Assembly (NCBI GenBank): GCA_037176705.1
Contig: JBAWUJ010000056.1
Coordinates: 1 to 64,000, forward strand
Direction of reading: 5' to 3'
Source of the DNA: Molossus alvarezi
Lineage: Eukaryota > Chordata > Mammalia > Chiroptera > Molossidae
Length of the DNA stretch: 64,000 bases
Part shown: piece by piece, positions 49,101-63,619 of the stretch
Position numbering within the stretch: position 1 is the first letter of the stretch
Layout of the letters: each line of letters begins with the position of its first letter
The notes under the pieces: model-generated
The model's input: only the letters and a program-made list of their open reading frames with translations
Database searches by the model: none
Told to the model about the DNA's origin: nothing
Program-made: the position numbers and the translations under genes

Positions 49101-52040
49101 GTTAAATGGAAGGAATTAGCTAGTGTTCCATGGAAGGAATAAGTTTGTGTTTCATTGAAGGAAGTACTTAGTGTTCCATGAAAGGAACTAACTAGTGTTC
49201 TAAAGAAGGAGCTTGTTAGTGTTCCATGGAAGAAACTAGCTAGTGTTCCATGGATGTATCTAGCTAAGTTTCCATGAAAGGAACAAGTTAGAGTTCCATT
49301 GAAAAATTACTTAGTGTTCCATGGAATGAACTACTTAGTGTACCATGGAAGGAACTAGCTAGTCTTCAATGGAAGAAACTAACTAGTGTTCCATGAAATG
49401 GACTACTTATTGTTAAATGGAAGGAACTACTTAGTGTTCCACGGAAGAACTACTAGTGTTCCATGGAAGGTACCAGCTAATGTTCCATGGAAGAAACTTC
49501 ATAGTATTGCATGGAAGCAACTACTTAGTGTTACATGGAAGGCATTAGCTAGTGTTCTATAAAAGAAAATACTTAGTGTTCCATAGAAAGTACTACTTAG
49601 TGTTCCATGGAGGGAACAATGTAGTGTTCAATGGAAGGAATTACTTAGTGTTCCATGGAAGGAACAACTTAATGTTCCAAGGAAGAACTAGCTAGTATTG
49701 CATGCATAAAACTAGTTAGTGTTCCATGGATGGCACTACATTGTGATCAATGGAAGGAACTACTTAGTGTTCCATGAGGGGACTGGCTAGTTTTTCATGG
49801 AAGGAAGTACTTAGTGTTCCATAGAAGAAACTAGTTAATGTTCCAATGAAGAAACTAGCTAATGTTCACTCGAAGGATCTAGTTAGTGTTCCAGGGAAGG
49901 AACTAATTAGTGTTCCAAAGAGGGAACTAGTTATTGTTTTAGGGAAGGATCTAGCTTGTGTTCCAGGGAAGGAACTAGCTAGTATTCCATGGAAGAAACT
50001 AGCAAGTGATCCATGGAAGAAACATGCTAGTGTTTTATGAAAGGAATTAGCTAGTGTTTCATGGACGGAACTAGCTAGTGTTCCATGGACGGAACTAGCT
50101 AGTGTTCCATGGAAGGAACTAGCTAGTTTGCCATAGAAGAAACTAGCTCATGTTACATGGAAGGAACAAGTTAGTGTTATATGGAAGCAAGTACTTAGTG
50201 TTCCATTGAAGGAACTAGCTATTGTTCCACAGAAGGAGCTTGTTAATGTTCCACTGATGGAACGACCTAGTGTTCCATGGAAGGTGTTACTTAGTTTTTG
50301 GTGGAAAATACTAATTTGTGTTCCATGAAAGAAACTAGCTAGTGTTCAATGGAAGGAACTAGCTAGTGTTCCATTGAAGAAACTAGAGAGAACTTGCTAG
50401 TGTTCCTTGGAGGGAGCTACATATTGTTCCATGAAAGACAGTACTTAATGTTCCATAAAAGGATCTATATAGTGTTCCATGGAAGGAACTACTTAGTGTT
50501 TCATGGATGAAAATACTTTACGTTCCATGTAAGAAACAGTCTAGTGTTCCTTGGAACGAAATAGTTAGTGTTCCATAGAAAAAAACAACTGTGTTACTTG
50601 GAAGGAACTAGCTATTTTCCAATTGAAGTAACTAGCTAGTGTTCCATGGACGAGACTACTTAGGGTTCAATAGAAAGAACTATTTAGTGTTCAATGGAAG
50701 AAATACCAGTGTTCCATGGAAGGAACTTCTTAGTATTGCATGGAAGGAACTACTTAGTGTTCCATAGAAAGAACTACTTAGTATTCCATGGAAGGAACTG
50801 TCTAGTGATCTATGGAAGAAACTACTTAGTGTTTCATGGAAGGACATACTTAGTGTTCCATGGAAGGAACTACTTCCTGTTCTCTGGAATAAACCTGCTA
50901 GTGTTGAATGGAAAAAACTAGATAGTATACAATTGAAGAAACTTCTTTGTGTTCCATGGAGAGAACAACGTACTGTTCCAGAAAAGGAATTACTTAATGT
51001 ACCATGGAAGGAACGACTTAGAATTTCATGGAAAGAACTAGCTAGTGTTCAATGGATAAAACTAGTTAGTGTTACATGGATGGCACTACTTAATTTTCCA
51101 TTGAGGGGACTAGATAGTGTTTTATGGAAGGAAGTAGTTAGTGTTCCATGGAAGAAACTAGATAGTGTTCCATGGAAGAAACTCTCTAGTGTTCCATGGA
51201 AGAATCTACTTAGTGTTCCATGGAAGAAACTAGCTGGTGTTCCATGGAAAGAACAAGTTTGTATTCAATGGAAGGAATTCCATAGTGTTCCATGGAAAGA
51301 ACTACTTAGTGTTCCATGGGACAAAGTAGCTAGTGTTCCATGGAAAAAATTGCTTAGTGTTGCAGTGAAGGAAGTACTTTTCGTATCATGGGAAAAAAAA
51401 TAGCTAGTGTTCCATAGAAGAAAATACCAAGTGTTCCATGGAAGAAACTAGTTAGTGTTCCATGTAACTACTTAATGTTCCATGGAAGGAACTACCTAGT
51501 GTTTCAGAAAATGAACTTGGTAGTTTTCCAGGGAAGGAAATACTTAGAGTTCCAGAGAAGAAGTAGATAGTGTTCCAGGGAAAGAACTAGCTAGTGTTCG
51601 AGGGAAAAATCAACTTAATGCTCCAAGGAAGGAAAGAGATAGTGATCCATTGAAGGAACTATCTAGTGTTCCATGGATGAAACTAGCTAGAGTTCATGTA
51701 AAAAACTAAATAATGTTCCATAGTAGCAACTAGTTAGGGTTTTATGGAAGGAACTATCTAGTGTTCCATGAAAGGAACTACTTTGTGTTCCATGAATGGA
51801 AGTACTTAGTGTTCCATGGAAGAAATTATCTAGTGTTCCATGAAAGAAACTAGCTACTTTTCGAAAGAAGGTGCTAGTAGTGTTCCATGGAAGGAAGTAG
51901 CTAGTGTTCCATGGAAGGAACTAGCTACTGTTCCATGGATGTATCTGGCTAGGGTTCCATGAAAGGAACAAGTTAGTGTTCCATAGAAAAAATTACATAG
52001 TGTTCCATGGAATGAACTACTTAGTGTACCTTGGAAGGAA

Positions 52041-54550
52041 CTAGCTAAACTAGATAATGTTCCAAGGAAGAAACTAGTTAGTGTTCATTGGAAGGAACTA
52101 GCTAGTGTCCATGGAAGGAGCTAATTACTGTTACTGAACACTAGTAGATTCTTCCATGGAACACTAACTATTTCTAGCTAGTTACTTCCATGAAACACTA
52201 GCTTCTTACTTCCATGGAACTCTACCTGGTTTATTCCATAAAAAGCTTACTAGATCTTTCCATGGAATTCTAAGTAGCTTCTTCCATGAAACACTAGCCA
52301 GTTCCATCCATGGATCACCTGCTAGTTCCTTCCATGGAACACTAAGTAGTTCTATCCTTGGAACACTAGCGAATCCCTTCCATGGAACATTAAGTAGTTC
52401 CTTCCATGGAACACTATGTAATTTCTTCCATGAAACACTAGCTAGTTCCACACATGAAACTCTAAGTAGTTTCTTCTATGGAAAACTAAGTAGTTCCTTC
52501 CATGGAATACGAAGTATTCCTTCCATGGAACACTAGCTAGTTTTTTCCATGGAACACTAATAGTTCCTTCCATGAAACACTAAGTAGTTCCTTACATGGA
52601 ACACTAAGTAGTTCCATCAATGGTACACTAGCCAGTTTCTTCTATGGAGCAGTAGCTTGTTCGTTCCATGGAATTCTACGTAATTTCTTCCATTGAACAC
52701 TAAGTATTTTTTTTTGTTTTTTGTTTTGGACTCTATCTAGAATCTTCGTTGGAACACTAGTTAGTTTCTTCCATGGAACACTGAGTAGATCCTTACATGG
52801 AACACTAGCAAGTTCCTTCCATGGACCGCTGAGAAATTCCTTACATGGAACACTAGCTAGTTTTAACTAGTTCCTTCCAAGGAACACTAGTTAGTTATTT
52901 CTGTGGACTCTAGCTACCTTTTTCATGGAAAACTAAGTAGTTCTTTCCATGGGCCATTATGTAGTTTCTTCCAAGTAACACTAGCTAGTTCCACCCATGG
53001 AACTCTACCTAGTTCCTTCCATGAAACACTAGCTAATTCTTTCCATGAAACTCTAAGAAGTTTTTTTCAAGCAAAACTAAATAGTTTTTTTTGGGGGGGA
53101 CACTAGGTAGTTCCTGCCATAAAACCCTAGCTAGTTTCTTCCATGGAACACTAGCTAGAATTTTCCATGGAACACTAGCTAGTTCCTTCCATTGAACACT
53201 AGATAGTTCCTTCTCTGGAACACTAAGTAGTTCCTTCCCTGTAACACTAACTAGTTCATTTTCTAAAACTCAAGCTAGTTCTTTCCATGGAACATTAAGT
53301 AGTGAATTCCATAAAACGCTAAGTAGTTTCTTCCATGGAAAACTAGCTTGTTCCTTCCATGGAACACTATTTATTTCTTTGCATGGTACACTAACTCGTT
53401 TCTTCCATAAAACACTAACTAGTTCCTTCTATGGAACACTAGCTAGTTTATTCCATGTAACACTAGCTAGTTCCTTTCATGGGACATCAGCTAGTTTATT
53501 CCATAAAACACTACCTGGTTCCTTCCATGGAACACAGCTAGTTTCTTCCATGGAACAATAAGTAATTTCTTCTTAGGAACACTAAGTAGTCCTTTCATGA
53601 AACCCTGGTGGGTTTCTTCCATGGATCATTAATATTTCCGTCCATGGAACACTAAGTAATTTCTTCCATGAAACACTAGCTAGTTTCATCCATGGAGCAC
53701 TACGTAGTTCCTTCCATATAACACTAAGTATTTCATTCCATGGAACACTAAGGACTTACTTCAATGGAACACTAGCTAGTACCTACCATTGAACACTAGC
53801 TCCTTGCATTGAACACTAGAAAGTTTCTTCAATGGAACACTGAGTAGTTTTTCCAAAAGATCTAAGTATTCTCTACCATGGAACACTATCTTGTTCCTTC
53901 CATGTTACACTAAGTATCTCATTCCATGGAACACTAAGTTGTTTCTTGCCTGGAACGCCAGCTAATTTCTTCCATGCATCACTAGCTAGCACCTTCCATT
54001 AAACACTAGCTAGTCTCTTCCATGGAACAGTAGCTAGTTCCTTCCATAGAAATCTAAGTAGTTTCTTGCATGCAACCCACCTAGTCTCTTCCATGGAACA
54101 CTAAGTAGTTCCTTCCATGGAAACACTAGCTAGTTACTTTCATGGAACATTTATTCCTACTTCCATGAAAAACTAAGTTGTTTCTTCCATGGGAATTTAG
54201 CTAGTTCTTTCCATGGAACATTATTTAGTTCCTTGCATGGAACACTAACTAGTTTTTTCAATGGAACACTAGCTTGTTCCTTCCATGGAACCGTAAGTAG
54301 ATTCTTTCATGGAACATTAAGAAGTTTCTTTCATGGAACACTAAGTAGTTCCTTCCATAGAACACTAGCTAGTTGTAGCTAGTTCCTTCCATGGAACATT
54401 ACCCAGTTACTTCCGTTGAACTCCAGCTAGTTCCTAACATAGAACACTAGCTAATTTTTTTCCATGGAACACTAAGTAGTTCCTTAAATGGAACACTAAG
54501 TAGTTCCTTTCATGGGACACTAGCTAGTAACTCCCATAGAACACTAAGAA
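52041..54550. repeat. Long-range duplicate of 24481-27000, spanning an inversion junction
   Basis: Markers line up at nearly constant spacing: CTAGC(T/G)AAAC 24481 with 52041, the junction TTACTGAACA 24571 with 52131, the T/G run 25164 with 52728, CTAGCTTGTTCC 25777 with 53343, and AGTAACTCCC 26981 with 54536. Offsets range from 27,547 to 27,566 bp. The duplicated piece therefore includes the end of a '+' block, the switch point and the start of a '-' block as one unit. Confidence 0.88.
52100..52160. other. Satellite orientation switch, + to - (C/D junction)
   Basis: GGAGCTAATTACTG, then TTACTGAACACTAGTAG, repeats the A/B junction almost base for base. The orientation of the units flips at the same bases. 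Confidence 0.9.
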
Positions 54551-57500
54551 CTTCCTTCCATGGAACACTAAGTAATTCCTTCCATGAAACACTTGGTGGT
54601 TCCATCCATGGAACACTAGTAGTTCCTTTCATGGATCAAAAAGTAGTTACTTCCCTGAAATACAAATTGATTCTTCCATGTAACACTAGCTAGTTTCTTT
54701 CATGGAACACTAAGTCGATTTTTCCATGGAACACTACGTAATCCCTTTCATGGAACGCTAGCTAGTTCTATCCATGGAACACAAGCTAGGTCCTTCCATG
54801 GAACACTACCTAGTTTCTTCCATGGAACCATAAGTAGTTCCTTCCATGGAACAATAGCTAGTTTCTTCCATGAAAGACCTAGTAGTTCCTTCCATGGCAC
54901 ACTAAGTAATTCCTTCCATGTAACACTAACTAGTTTTTCCATAAAACACTAACTAGTTTTAGCTAGTTCCTTCCATGGAACACTAGCGAGGTTCTTCCAT
55001 GGAACACAATGTAATTCTTTCCATGAAACACTAGCTAGTTTTATTCATGGACCACGATGTAATTCCTTCCATGAAACACTAAGAAGTTCCTTCCATGGAA
55101 AACTAAGTAGTTTCTTCCAGGGAACGTTAACTAGTTCCCTTTATGGAACCCTACTAGTTCCTTCCATGGAACACTAAGTAGTTCCATAGAAAACTAAGTA
55201 GTTCCTTCTATGGAACACTAGCCAGTTCCTTGCATGGAAGAATAGTTTTTCGTTCCCTGCAACACTAAGCAGTTTATTCCCTGGACCACTATGTAGTTTT
55301 TTCCATGGAACACTAACTTGTTCCTTCCATGGAACATTAACTAACTCGTTCTATGGAACACTAAGTATTTTTTTCCATGAAACACTAGCTAGTGCCTTCC
55401 ATGAAAAACTACTAGATCCTTCCATTGAACACTAAGTAGTCCCATCCATGGAACACTAAGTAATTCCTTCCACAGAACACTAAGTATTTTTTCCAAGGAA
55501 CAGTAACTTGTTCCTTCCATGGAACACTAACTTGTTCTTTCCATTGAACATTAGCTAGTTCCTTCCATGGAACACTGAGTACTTCTTTCCATGGAACACT
55601 AAGTAGTTTCTTCCATGGAAAACTTAGTAGTTTCTTCCCTGGAACACTAGCTAGTGCTTTCCCAGGAAAAACAGCTAGTTTTTTCCATGTAACATTAAGT
55701 AGTAACTTCCATGAAACCCTAATTAGTTTCCGCCATGAAAAACATGCTAGTTCCTTCCATGGAACATTATATAGCTTTTTGCATGGAACCCTAACTAGTT
55801 TCTTCCATACAACACTAACTAGTTCCTTCCATGGAACACTAGCTAGTTTTTTTATGGAACAGTAGCTAGTTCCATTCATGGAACAGTAAGTAGTTTCTTC
55901 CAAAAAACACTAAGTAGTTTCTTCAATGGAACACTAGCTATTTCCTTCCATGGAACACTATGTAGCCCCTTCCATGGAACACTAGCTAGTTCCTCCATGG
56001 AACACCAAGTAGTTTCTTCCATGGAACACTAAGTAGTTCCTTCCATGGAACACTAGCTGGTTTCTTCCATGGAACACCACTATCTCCTTCAATAGAACAC
56101 TAAGTATTTCCGTCCATGGAACACTAAGTAACTCCATGTATGGAACACTAGCCATTTCCTTCCATGGAACAGTAGCTTGTTCCTTCCATGGAACACTAAG
56201 AAGTATTTTCCATGGAACATGAAGTAGTTTTTTCCATATAACAGTAGATAGTTCCTTCCACGGAATACTAAGTATTTCCTCCCAAAGAACAGTAGTTAGT
56301 TTCATTTATAAAACACTAAGTAGTTCCTTCCATGGAACACTTATTAGTTACTTCCATAGAACACTAATTTGTTCCTTTCGTGAAACAGTAGCAAGTTTCT
56401 TTCATGGAACCTTAAGTAGTTCCTTCCATGGAAGAATATCTAGTTCCTTCCATGAACACTACTAGTTCCTTTCAAGAAACATTAAGTAATTCTTTCCATG
56501 GAACACTAAGTAGTTGTTTTCATAGAAAACTAGGTACTTCATGGAACAGTATCTTGTTCCTATCATGAAACACTAATTTGTTTTTTCCATTGAACACTAG
56601 CTAGCTCCTTCCATGAACACTAAGTAGTTTTTTTTAAGGAACACTAGGTAGATACCTCCATGGATCACTTGCTAGTTCCATCCATAAATAAGTAAGTTGT
56701 TTCTCCCATGTAACACTAGCTTGACACTTCCATTAAACATTAGCTAGTTCCTTCCATGGAACACTAGCTAGTTCCTTCCATGGAACATTAAGTAGTTTCT
56801 TTCATGCAACACTAAATTCTTTTTTGCATGAAACACTAGCTAGATCCTTTCATGGAACAGTAAATTTTTCCTCCTTGAAACACTATGTACTTCCTTTCAT
56901 GGAACACTAACTTATCCCTTCCATGAAACTCTAGGTAATTCTTCCATATAAAACTAAGTAGATTCTGCCCTGCAACACAAGCTAGAACCTTCAATAGAAC
57001 ACTACCTAGTTTCTTACATGTAACACTAGGTAGTTCCTTCCATGGAGCACTAAGTAGTTCCTTTCATGGAACACTAATTAGTTCCTTCCATCAAACACTA
57101 GAGAGTTCCTTCCATAAAACACTAAGTAATTATTTCCATGAAACACTAACTACTTCTATCCATGGACCACTAAGTAATTTGTTCCATGTAACACTAAGTA
57201 ATTCCTTCCAGGGAACGCTAGCTAGCTCTTTCATGGAACACTACTAGTTCCTTCCATGAAACACTAAGTAGTTCCTTCCATGGAAAGCTATGTAGTTCCT
57301 TGTATGGAACACTAGCCAGTTTTTTTCATGGAAGAGTAGCTTTTTCGTTCCATGGAACATAAGTACTTCATTCCATGGACCACTATGTAGTTTTTTCTAT
57401 GGAACACTAACTTGTTTCTTCCATGGAACATTAGCTAGTTCTTTCCATGGAACACTAAGTATTTTTTTCCATAGACCAGTAGCTAGTGCCTTCCATGGAA

Positions 57501-59160
57501 CACTGCTAGTTCCTTCCAAGGAACACTAAGTAGTTCCTTTAACGGAACACTATGTACTTCTTTCCATGGAACAGTAACTTGTTCCTTCCATGGAACACTC
57601 ACTTGTTTTTTCCATTGAACACTAGATAGTTGTACTTTTCTCCATGGAATACTAAGTAGTTTCTTCCATGAAATACTTAGTAGTTTATTCCCAGGAACTC
57701 TAGCTATTTCTTTCCCAGGGTGAACAGCTAGTTTTTTCATGGAACATTAAGTAGTTACATCCATGAAACCCTAAGTAGTTTCTTCCATGGAAAACTTGCT
57801 AATTTCCTCCATGGAACACTGTATAGTTACTTGCATGAAACACGAAACAGTTTCTTACATGGAACATTAATCAGTTCCTTCATGGAACACTAGCTATTTT
57901 CTTCCATAAAACACTAGTTAGTTTTTCTCATGTGACACTAAGTTGATCCTTCCATTGAACAATAAGTAGTCCCTTCCATGGAATATCAGCTAGTTCCTTC
58001 CATGGAACACGAAGGAGTTTTTTCCATGGAACTCTAAGTAGTTCCTTCCATGGAAAATTAGCTCGTTTCTTCTGTGGACCACTAGCTGGTTCCTTACATG
58101 GTACAATAGTTATTTCCTTCCAGAAAACATTACGTAGTTCCTTCCTTAAACACTAAGTAGTTCCTTCCATGGAACACTGGCAACTTTCTTCTATAAAATA
58201 GTAAGTGGTTTCCTCCGTGAAACACTAGCTAGTTCCTCCCAAGAACACCAAATTGTTTCATCCATGCAATACTATCTAGTTCCTTCCATGTAACTCTAGC
58301 CAGGTCCTTCCATGAAACACTAAATAGGTAATTTCATGGAACACTAGCCATTTCCTTCCCTCGAACACTAAGGAGTTCTTCCCATGATCACTGGCTTGTT
58401 CCTTCCATAAAACAGTAAGTAGTTTTTTCCATGGAACAATAAATAGTTCCTTCCACGGAACACTAACAATTTTTTTTCCATAGTACACAGTCTAGATTCT
58501 TCCATGGAACACTAAGTAGTTCCCTTCAAGCAACAATAGATAGTTTCTTCCATGATCACTAAGTAGTTCTTTCCAAGGAACACAAAGTAGTTTTTTACAT
58601 GGGACACAAGATAGTCTCTTCCATGAAATACCAGCTAGTTCCTTCCATGGAACACTAGCTAAATCCTTCCATGGAACACTAGATAGTTTATTCCATGGAA
58701 AAATGACTACTTTCTTTCATGAACACTAACTAGTTTCTTCCATGGAACGCAACATACTTCCTTCCATGGCACACCAAGTAGTTCCATCCATGGAACACTA
58801 GCTAGTTCCTTCCATGGAACACTAAGTAGTTCCTTCCATGGAACACTAGCGAGTTTCTTCCATGGAACACTAGCTAGTTCCTTCCATGGAACATAAGCTA
58901 GTTCCTTTCATGGACACTAAGTAGTTCCTTCCATGGAACACTAATAGTCCCTTCGATGGAACACTAGGTATTTCCTTCCATGGAACACTAAGCATTTCCT
59001 TGCATGGAACACTAGCTAGTTTCTTCATTAGAACACAAGCTAGTTCCTTCCATGGATACTAAGTAGTTCCTAACATGGAGCACTAATGAGTTCCATCCAT
59101 GGAGCACTAAGTAGTTCCTTCAATGGAACACTAAATGGTTCCTTCCATGGAACACTATGT

Positions 59161-59256
59161 AGTTCCTTTCAGGGAACCCTAATGAATTCATTCCATGGAA
59201 CACTAAGTAGTTCCTTTCAGGGAACCCTAATGAATTCATTCCATGGAACACTAAGT
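59161..59256 (-). repeat. Perfect 48-bp (2-unit) tandem duplication
   Basis: Positions 59161-59208 and 59209-59256 are identical base for base, including the unusual CTTTCAGGGAACCCTAATG and AATTCATTCC segments. In an array where neighbouring units typically differ at several positions, this is a very recent event. Confidence 0.92.
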
Positions 59257-61300
59257 AGTTACTTCCATGGAACACTAAGTAATTCCTTCCAAGAAACGCT
59301 ACCTAGGTCCATCCACGAAACACTAAGTAGTTTCTTCCATGTAACACGAAATATTTGCTTACATTAATCACTAAGTAATTCCTTCCATGGAACAGTAGCT
59401 ATTTTCTTCCATGGAACACTAAGTAGTTACTTCCATGAAACACTAAGTAGTATCTTCCATTGAAAATTAGTTAGTTCCTTCCATGGAATAATAGCTAGTT
59501 CTTTGCATGGAACACAAATTATTTTTTTCATGTAACACTAGCTACTTCCTTTCATGAAATACTAAGTAGTTCCTTCCATGGAAGATCAGCTAGTTCCTTC
59601 CATGGAACACAAGCCAATTCCTTGCATGGAACGCAAACTAGTTTTTTCCATGGAAAACTAGCTTGTTCCTTCCATGGAACACTATTTATTTCTTTGCATG
59701 GTACACTAACGCGTTTCATCCATAAAACACTAACTAGTTCCTTCTATGTAACACTAGCTAGTTTTTTCCATGAAACACTAGCTACTTCCTTTCATGGGAC
59801 ACTAGCTACTTTATTCCATAAAACACTAGCTAGTTCTTTCCATGGAACACAGCTAATTCCTTCCATGGAACACAGATAGTTTCTTCCATGGAACACTAGC
59901 TATTTCCTTTCATGAAACAATAAGTAATTTCTTCTTGGGAACACTAAGAAGTCCTTTCATGGAAACCTAGCGGGTTTCTTCTATGGAACACTAAGTAATT
60001 CCTTCCATGAAACACTAAGTAATTTCTTCCATGAAACTCTAGCTAGTTCCATCCACGGGACACTACGTAGTTCCTCCATAAAACACTAAGTATTATCTTC
60101 CATGGAACACTAAGAACTTACTTCAATGGAACACTAGCTAGTACCAACCATTGAACACTAGCTCCTTGCATTGAACACTAGAAAGTTCCTTCAATGGAAC
60201 ACTAAGTAGTTTTTTCCATGCAGATCTAAGTATTCTCTACCATGGAACATTATCTTATTCCTTCCATGGTACACTAAGATTTCATTCCATGGAACACTAA
60301 GTAGTTCTTCCCTGGAACGCCAGCTAATATCTTCCTTGCATCACTAGCTAACACCTTCCATTAAACACCAGCTAGTCTCTTCCATGGAACAGTAGCTAGC
60401 TCCTTCCATAAAAATCTAAGTAGTCTTGTATGCAACACAAGCTAGTCTGTTCCATAAAACACTAAGTAGTTCCTTCCATGGAAACACTAGCTAGTTACTT
60501 TCATGGAACATTTATTCTTACTTCCTTGAAAAACTAAGTAGTTTCTTCCATGGAAATTTAGCTAGTTTCTTCCATGGTACACTATTTACTTCCTTGCATG
60601 GAACACTAACTCGTTTTTTCGATGGAACACTAGCTTTTCCTTCCATGGAACAGTAAGTAGATTCTTCCATGGAAAATTAAGCAGTTTTTTTTCATGGAAC
60701 ACTAAGTAGTTCCTTCCATAAAACACTAGCTAGTTCTACCTAGTTCCTTCCATGAAACACTACCGAGTTACTTCCTTTGAACACTAGCTAGTTCCCACCA
60801 TAGAACACTAGCTATTTTTTCCCATGGAACTCTAAGTACTTCCTTAAATAGAACACTAAGTAGTTCCTTCCATTGAACAGTTAGTGGTTCCATCCATGGC
60901 ACACAAAGTAGTTCCTTCCATGGATCATAAAGTAGTTACTTCCATGAAATACAAATTGATTCTTCCATGTAACACTAACTAGTTTCTTTCATGGGACACT
61001 AAGTCGATTCTTTCATGGAACACTAGGTAATCCCTTCCATGGAACACTTGCTAGTTCTATCCATGGAACACTAGTTAAGTCTTTCCATGGAACACTACCT
61101 AGTTTCTTCCATGGAACAGTAAGTAGTTCCTTCCATGGAACAATAGCTATATCCTTCCATGAAACACCTAGTAGTACCTTCCATGGAACATTAAGTAATT
61201 CCTTCCATGTAACACTAACTAGTTTTTTCATGGAACACTAGCTAGTTTTAGCTAGTTCCTTCCATGGAACACTAAGTAGTTTCTTGCATGCAACACAAGC
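59200..61300 (-). repeat. Direct duplicate of about 52.9-55 kb, 6.3 kb away
   Basis: CTAGCTTGTTCC 53343 pairs with 59658, CTCCTTGCATT 53800 with 60162, and TAAGTCGATT 54711 with 61000. Offsets of 6,315, 6,362 and 6,289 bp show net indels of one to three units between markers. The same markers also occur in block B for the first two pairs, so three paralogs exist. Confidence 0.82.
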
Positions 61301-63619
61301 TAGTTTTTTCCATGGAACACTAAGTAGTTTCTTCCATGGAACACTAAGTAGTTCCTCCCATGGAACACTATCTAGTTTCTTTTATGGATCACTAGCTAGT
61401 TCCTTCCATGAAACATAAGTATTTTCTTCCCTGAAACACTACGTAGTTTCTTCCATGGAACACTAATTAGTTCCTTCAATGAAACACTAAGTAGTTCCTA
61501 CCATGGAACACTAGTATTTTCTCCATGGCACACTAGCTCGTTCTTTCGATTAAACACTGGCTGGTTTTTGCCATGAAACGCTAGCTGGTTCCTTCCATGG
61601 AACAACAAGTAGTTCTTTCACTGTAACACTAAGTCGTTCCTTCCATGGAACATTAGCTAGTTCTGTCCATGGAACACTAGCTACTTTCTTCCATGGAACA
61701 CAAGATAGTTTCTTTCAGAAAACACAAGCTACTTAGTTCCATCTTAAACTAGCTAGTTTTTTCATGAAACTCTAACTAATTTCTTCCATGGAGCATTAAG
61801 TAGTTCCTTTCATTGAACACTAAATATCTCTTCCCATGGAACACTAGATTCTTTCTTCAATGGTTCACTAGCGAGTTTCTTCCATTGAACACTAGCTAGT
61901 TTCTTCTATGCAACAGTAGCTAGTTTCTTCCATGGAACACTAAGTATTTCCTTCCATGGAACACAATGTAGCTACTTCCATGGAACACTAGATAGTTTTT
62001 TTTCATGGAACACTAGCTATTTTTTTCCATAAATTCCTAGCTAGTTCCTTACATGGAACACTAGCCAGTTCCTTCCATGGAACACTAGATAGTTTCTTCA
62101 ATGGATCACTAGCTTTTCCTTCCATGGAACACTAAGTCAATTTTTAACTAAAACACTAGCTAGTTCTAACCCTGGATAACTACTTACTTCATTTTCTGGA
62201 ACACTAGGTAGTTCGTTCCATGAAACATTAAGTAGTTACTTCCATTAAACCCTATGTAGTTTCTTTCATGTAAAACTAGCTTGTTACTTCCATAGAAGAC
62301 TATTTAGTTCTTTGCATGGTACACTAACTCATTTTCTCCATAAAACACTAACTAGTTCCTTCCATGGAACACTATCTAGTTTCTTCCATGAAACACTAAC
62401 TAGTTCCTTTCATGGAATACTATGTAGTTTCTTTCATTGAACACTAAGTTGTCCCTTCCATGGAACACTAGCAAGATACTTCCATAAAACACTAGTAGTT
62501 CCATCCATAGAACATTAAAGTTCCTTCCATGGAACACTAAGAAGTTTTTTCCATGGAATACTAAATAGTTCTAGCTAGTTCCTTCCATGGAACACTAGCT
62601 AGTTCATTCCATGTGATACTAGCTACTTCCTTCATGGAACACTAACTTTTTCCTTCCATGGAGGAGTAAGTAATTTCTTTCATGTAACACTAACTAGTTC
62701 CTCCCATGGAACAATATCTAGTTTCTATATGGAACACTAGCAAGTTCCTTCCATGGAACACTTAGTAGTTTCTTCAGTGGAATATTAAGTAGTTACTTTC
62801 ATGGAACTTTAAGAAGTTCCTCCATGGAACAATAGCTTGTTATTTTCATGGAACACTAAGTTGTTTCTTCCATGGAATTCTAGCTAGTTCCTTTCAAGGA
62901 ACACTAAGTAATTCTTTCCATGGAACACTCTCAGTTCCTTCCATGAAACACTACTAGTTCCTTCCATGGAACACTAAGTAGATCCTTCAATGGAAAATTA
63001 GATAGTTCCTTCCATGGAACACTACTAGTTCCGTCCACGGTACACTATGTAGTTCCTTCGATGGAACACTCTGTAGTTCGTCCATGGAACACTAAGTACA
63101 TTCTTCCATGAAACAGTAACTTGTTTCTTTCATGGAACAATAAATTGTTCCTTCCATGGAACACTAAGTAGTTCCTTCCACAGAACACTAATTAGTTCCT
63201 CCATGAACACTAGCTTCTTTTTTTTCATGGAACACTAAATATTTCCGTCCATGGAACACTAGCTAGTTCCTTCCATTGAAAACTAAGTAGTTCTTTCCAT
63301 GGAACACTAGCCAGTTCTTTCCATGGACGACTATTTTCCTATCCATGGAACACTTAGATGTTTCTTCCATTGAACATTAAGTAGTTCCTTCAATGGAACA
63401 CTTAGGGATTCTTTTTATGGAACACTATCTAGTTCCTTCTATGCAACACTACCAGTTCCTTTCATGGAACACTAAGTAGTTCCTTCAATGGAACACTCTG
63501 TATTTCCTTCCATGGAACAATATTTCTTTTTTCCATGGAAAAATAACTTGTTTCTTCCATGAAACACTAAATTTTTCCTTTCAAGGAACACTAAGTAGTT
63601 CCTTCCATGGATCACTAAA

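Larger units (their letters stand above)
39837..52130 (+). repeat. 24-bp satellite array, block C
   Basis: Satellite in the '+' sense. A one-to-two-unit stretch in the opposite sense is embedded at about 40024-40060. The segment 43871-44330 is an inverted near-copy of 33800-34335. From about 45.5 kb to the end it matches block A: 45607 with 14491, 51351 with 18031 and 52041 with both 18701 and 24481. CCAGGG-type clusters lie near 41261-41360, 42840-42905, 47318-47405, 48123-48185, 49889-49985 and 51500-51610. No gene was found. Open frames of up to 156 codons (50933-51403) are repeat translations. Confidence 0.96.
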
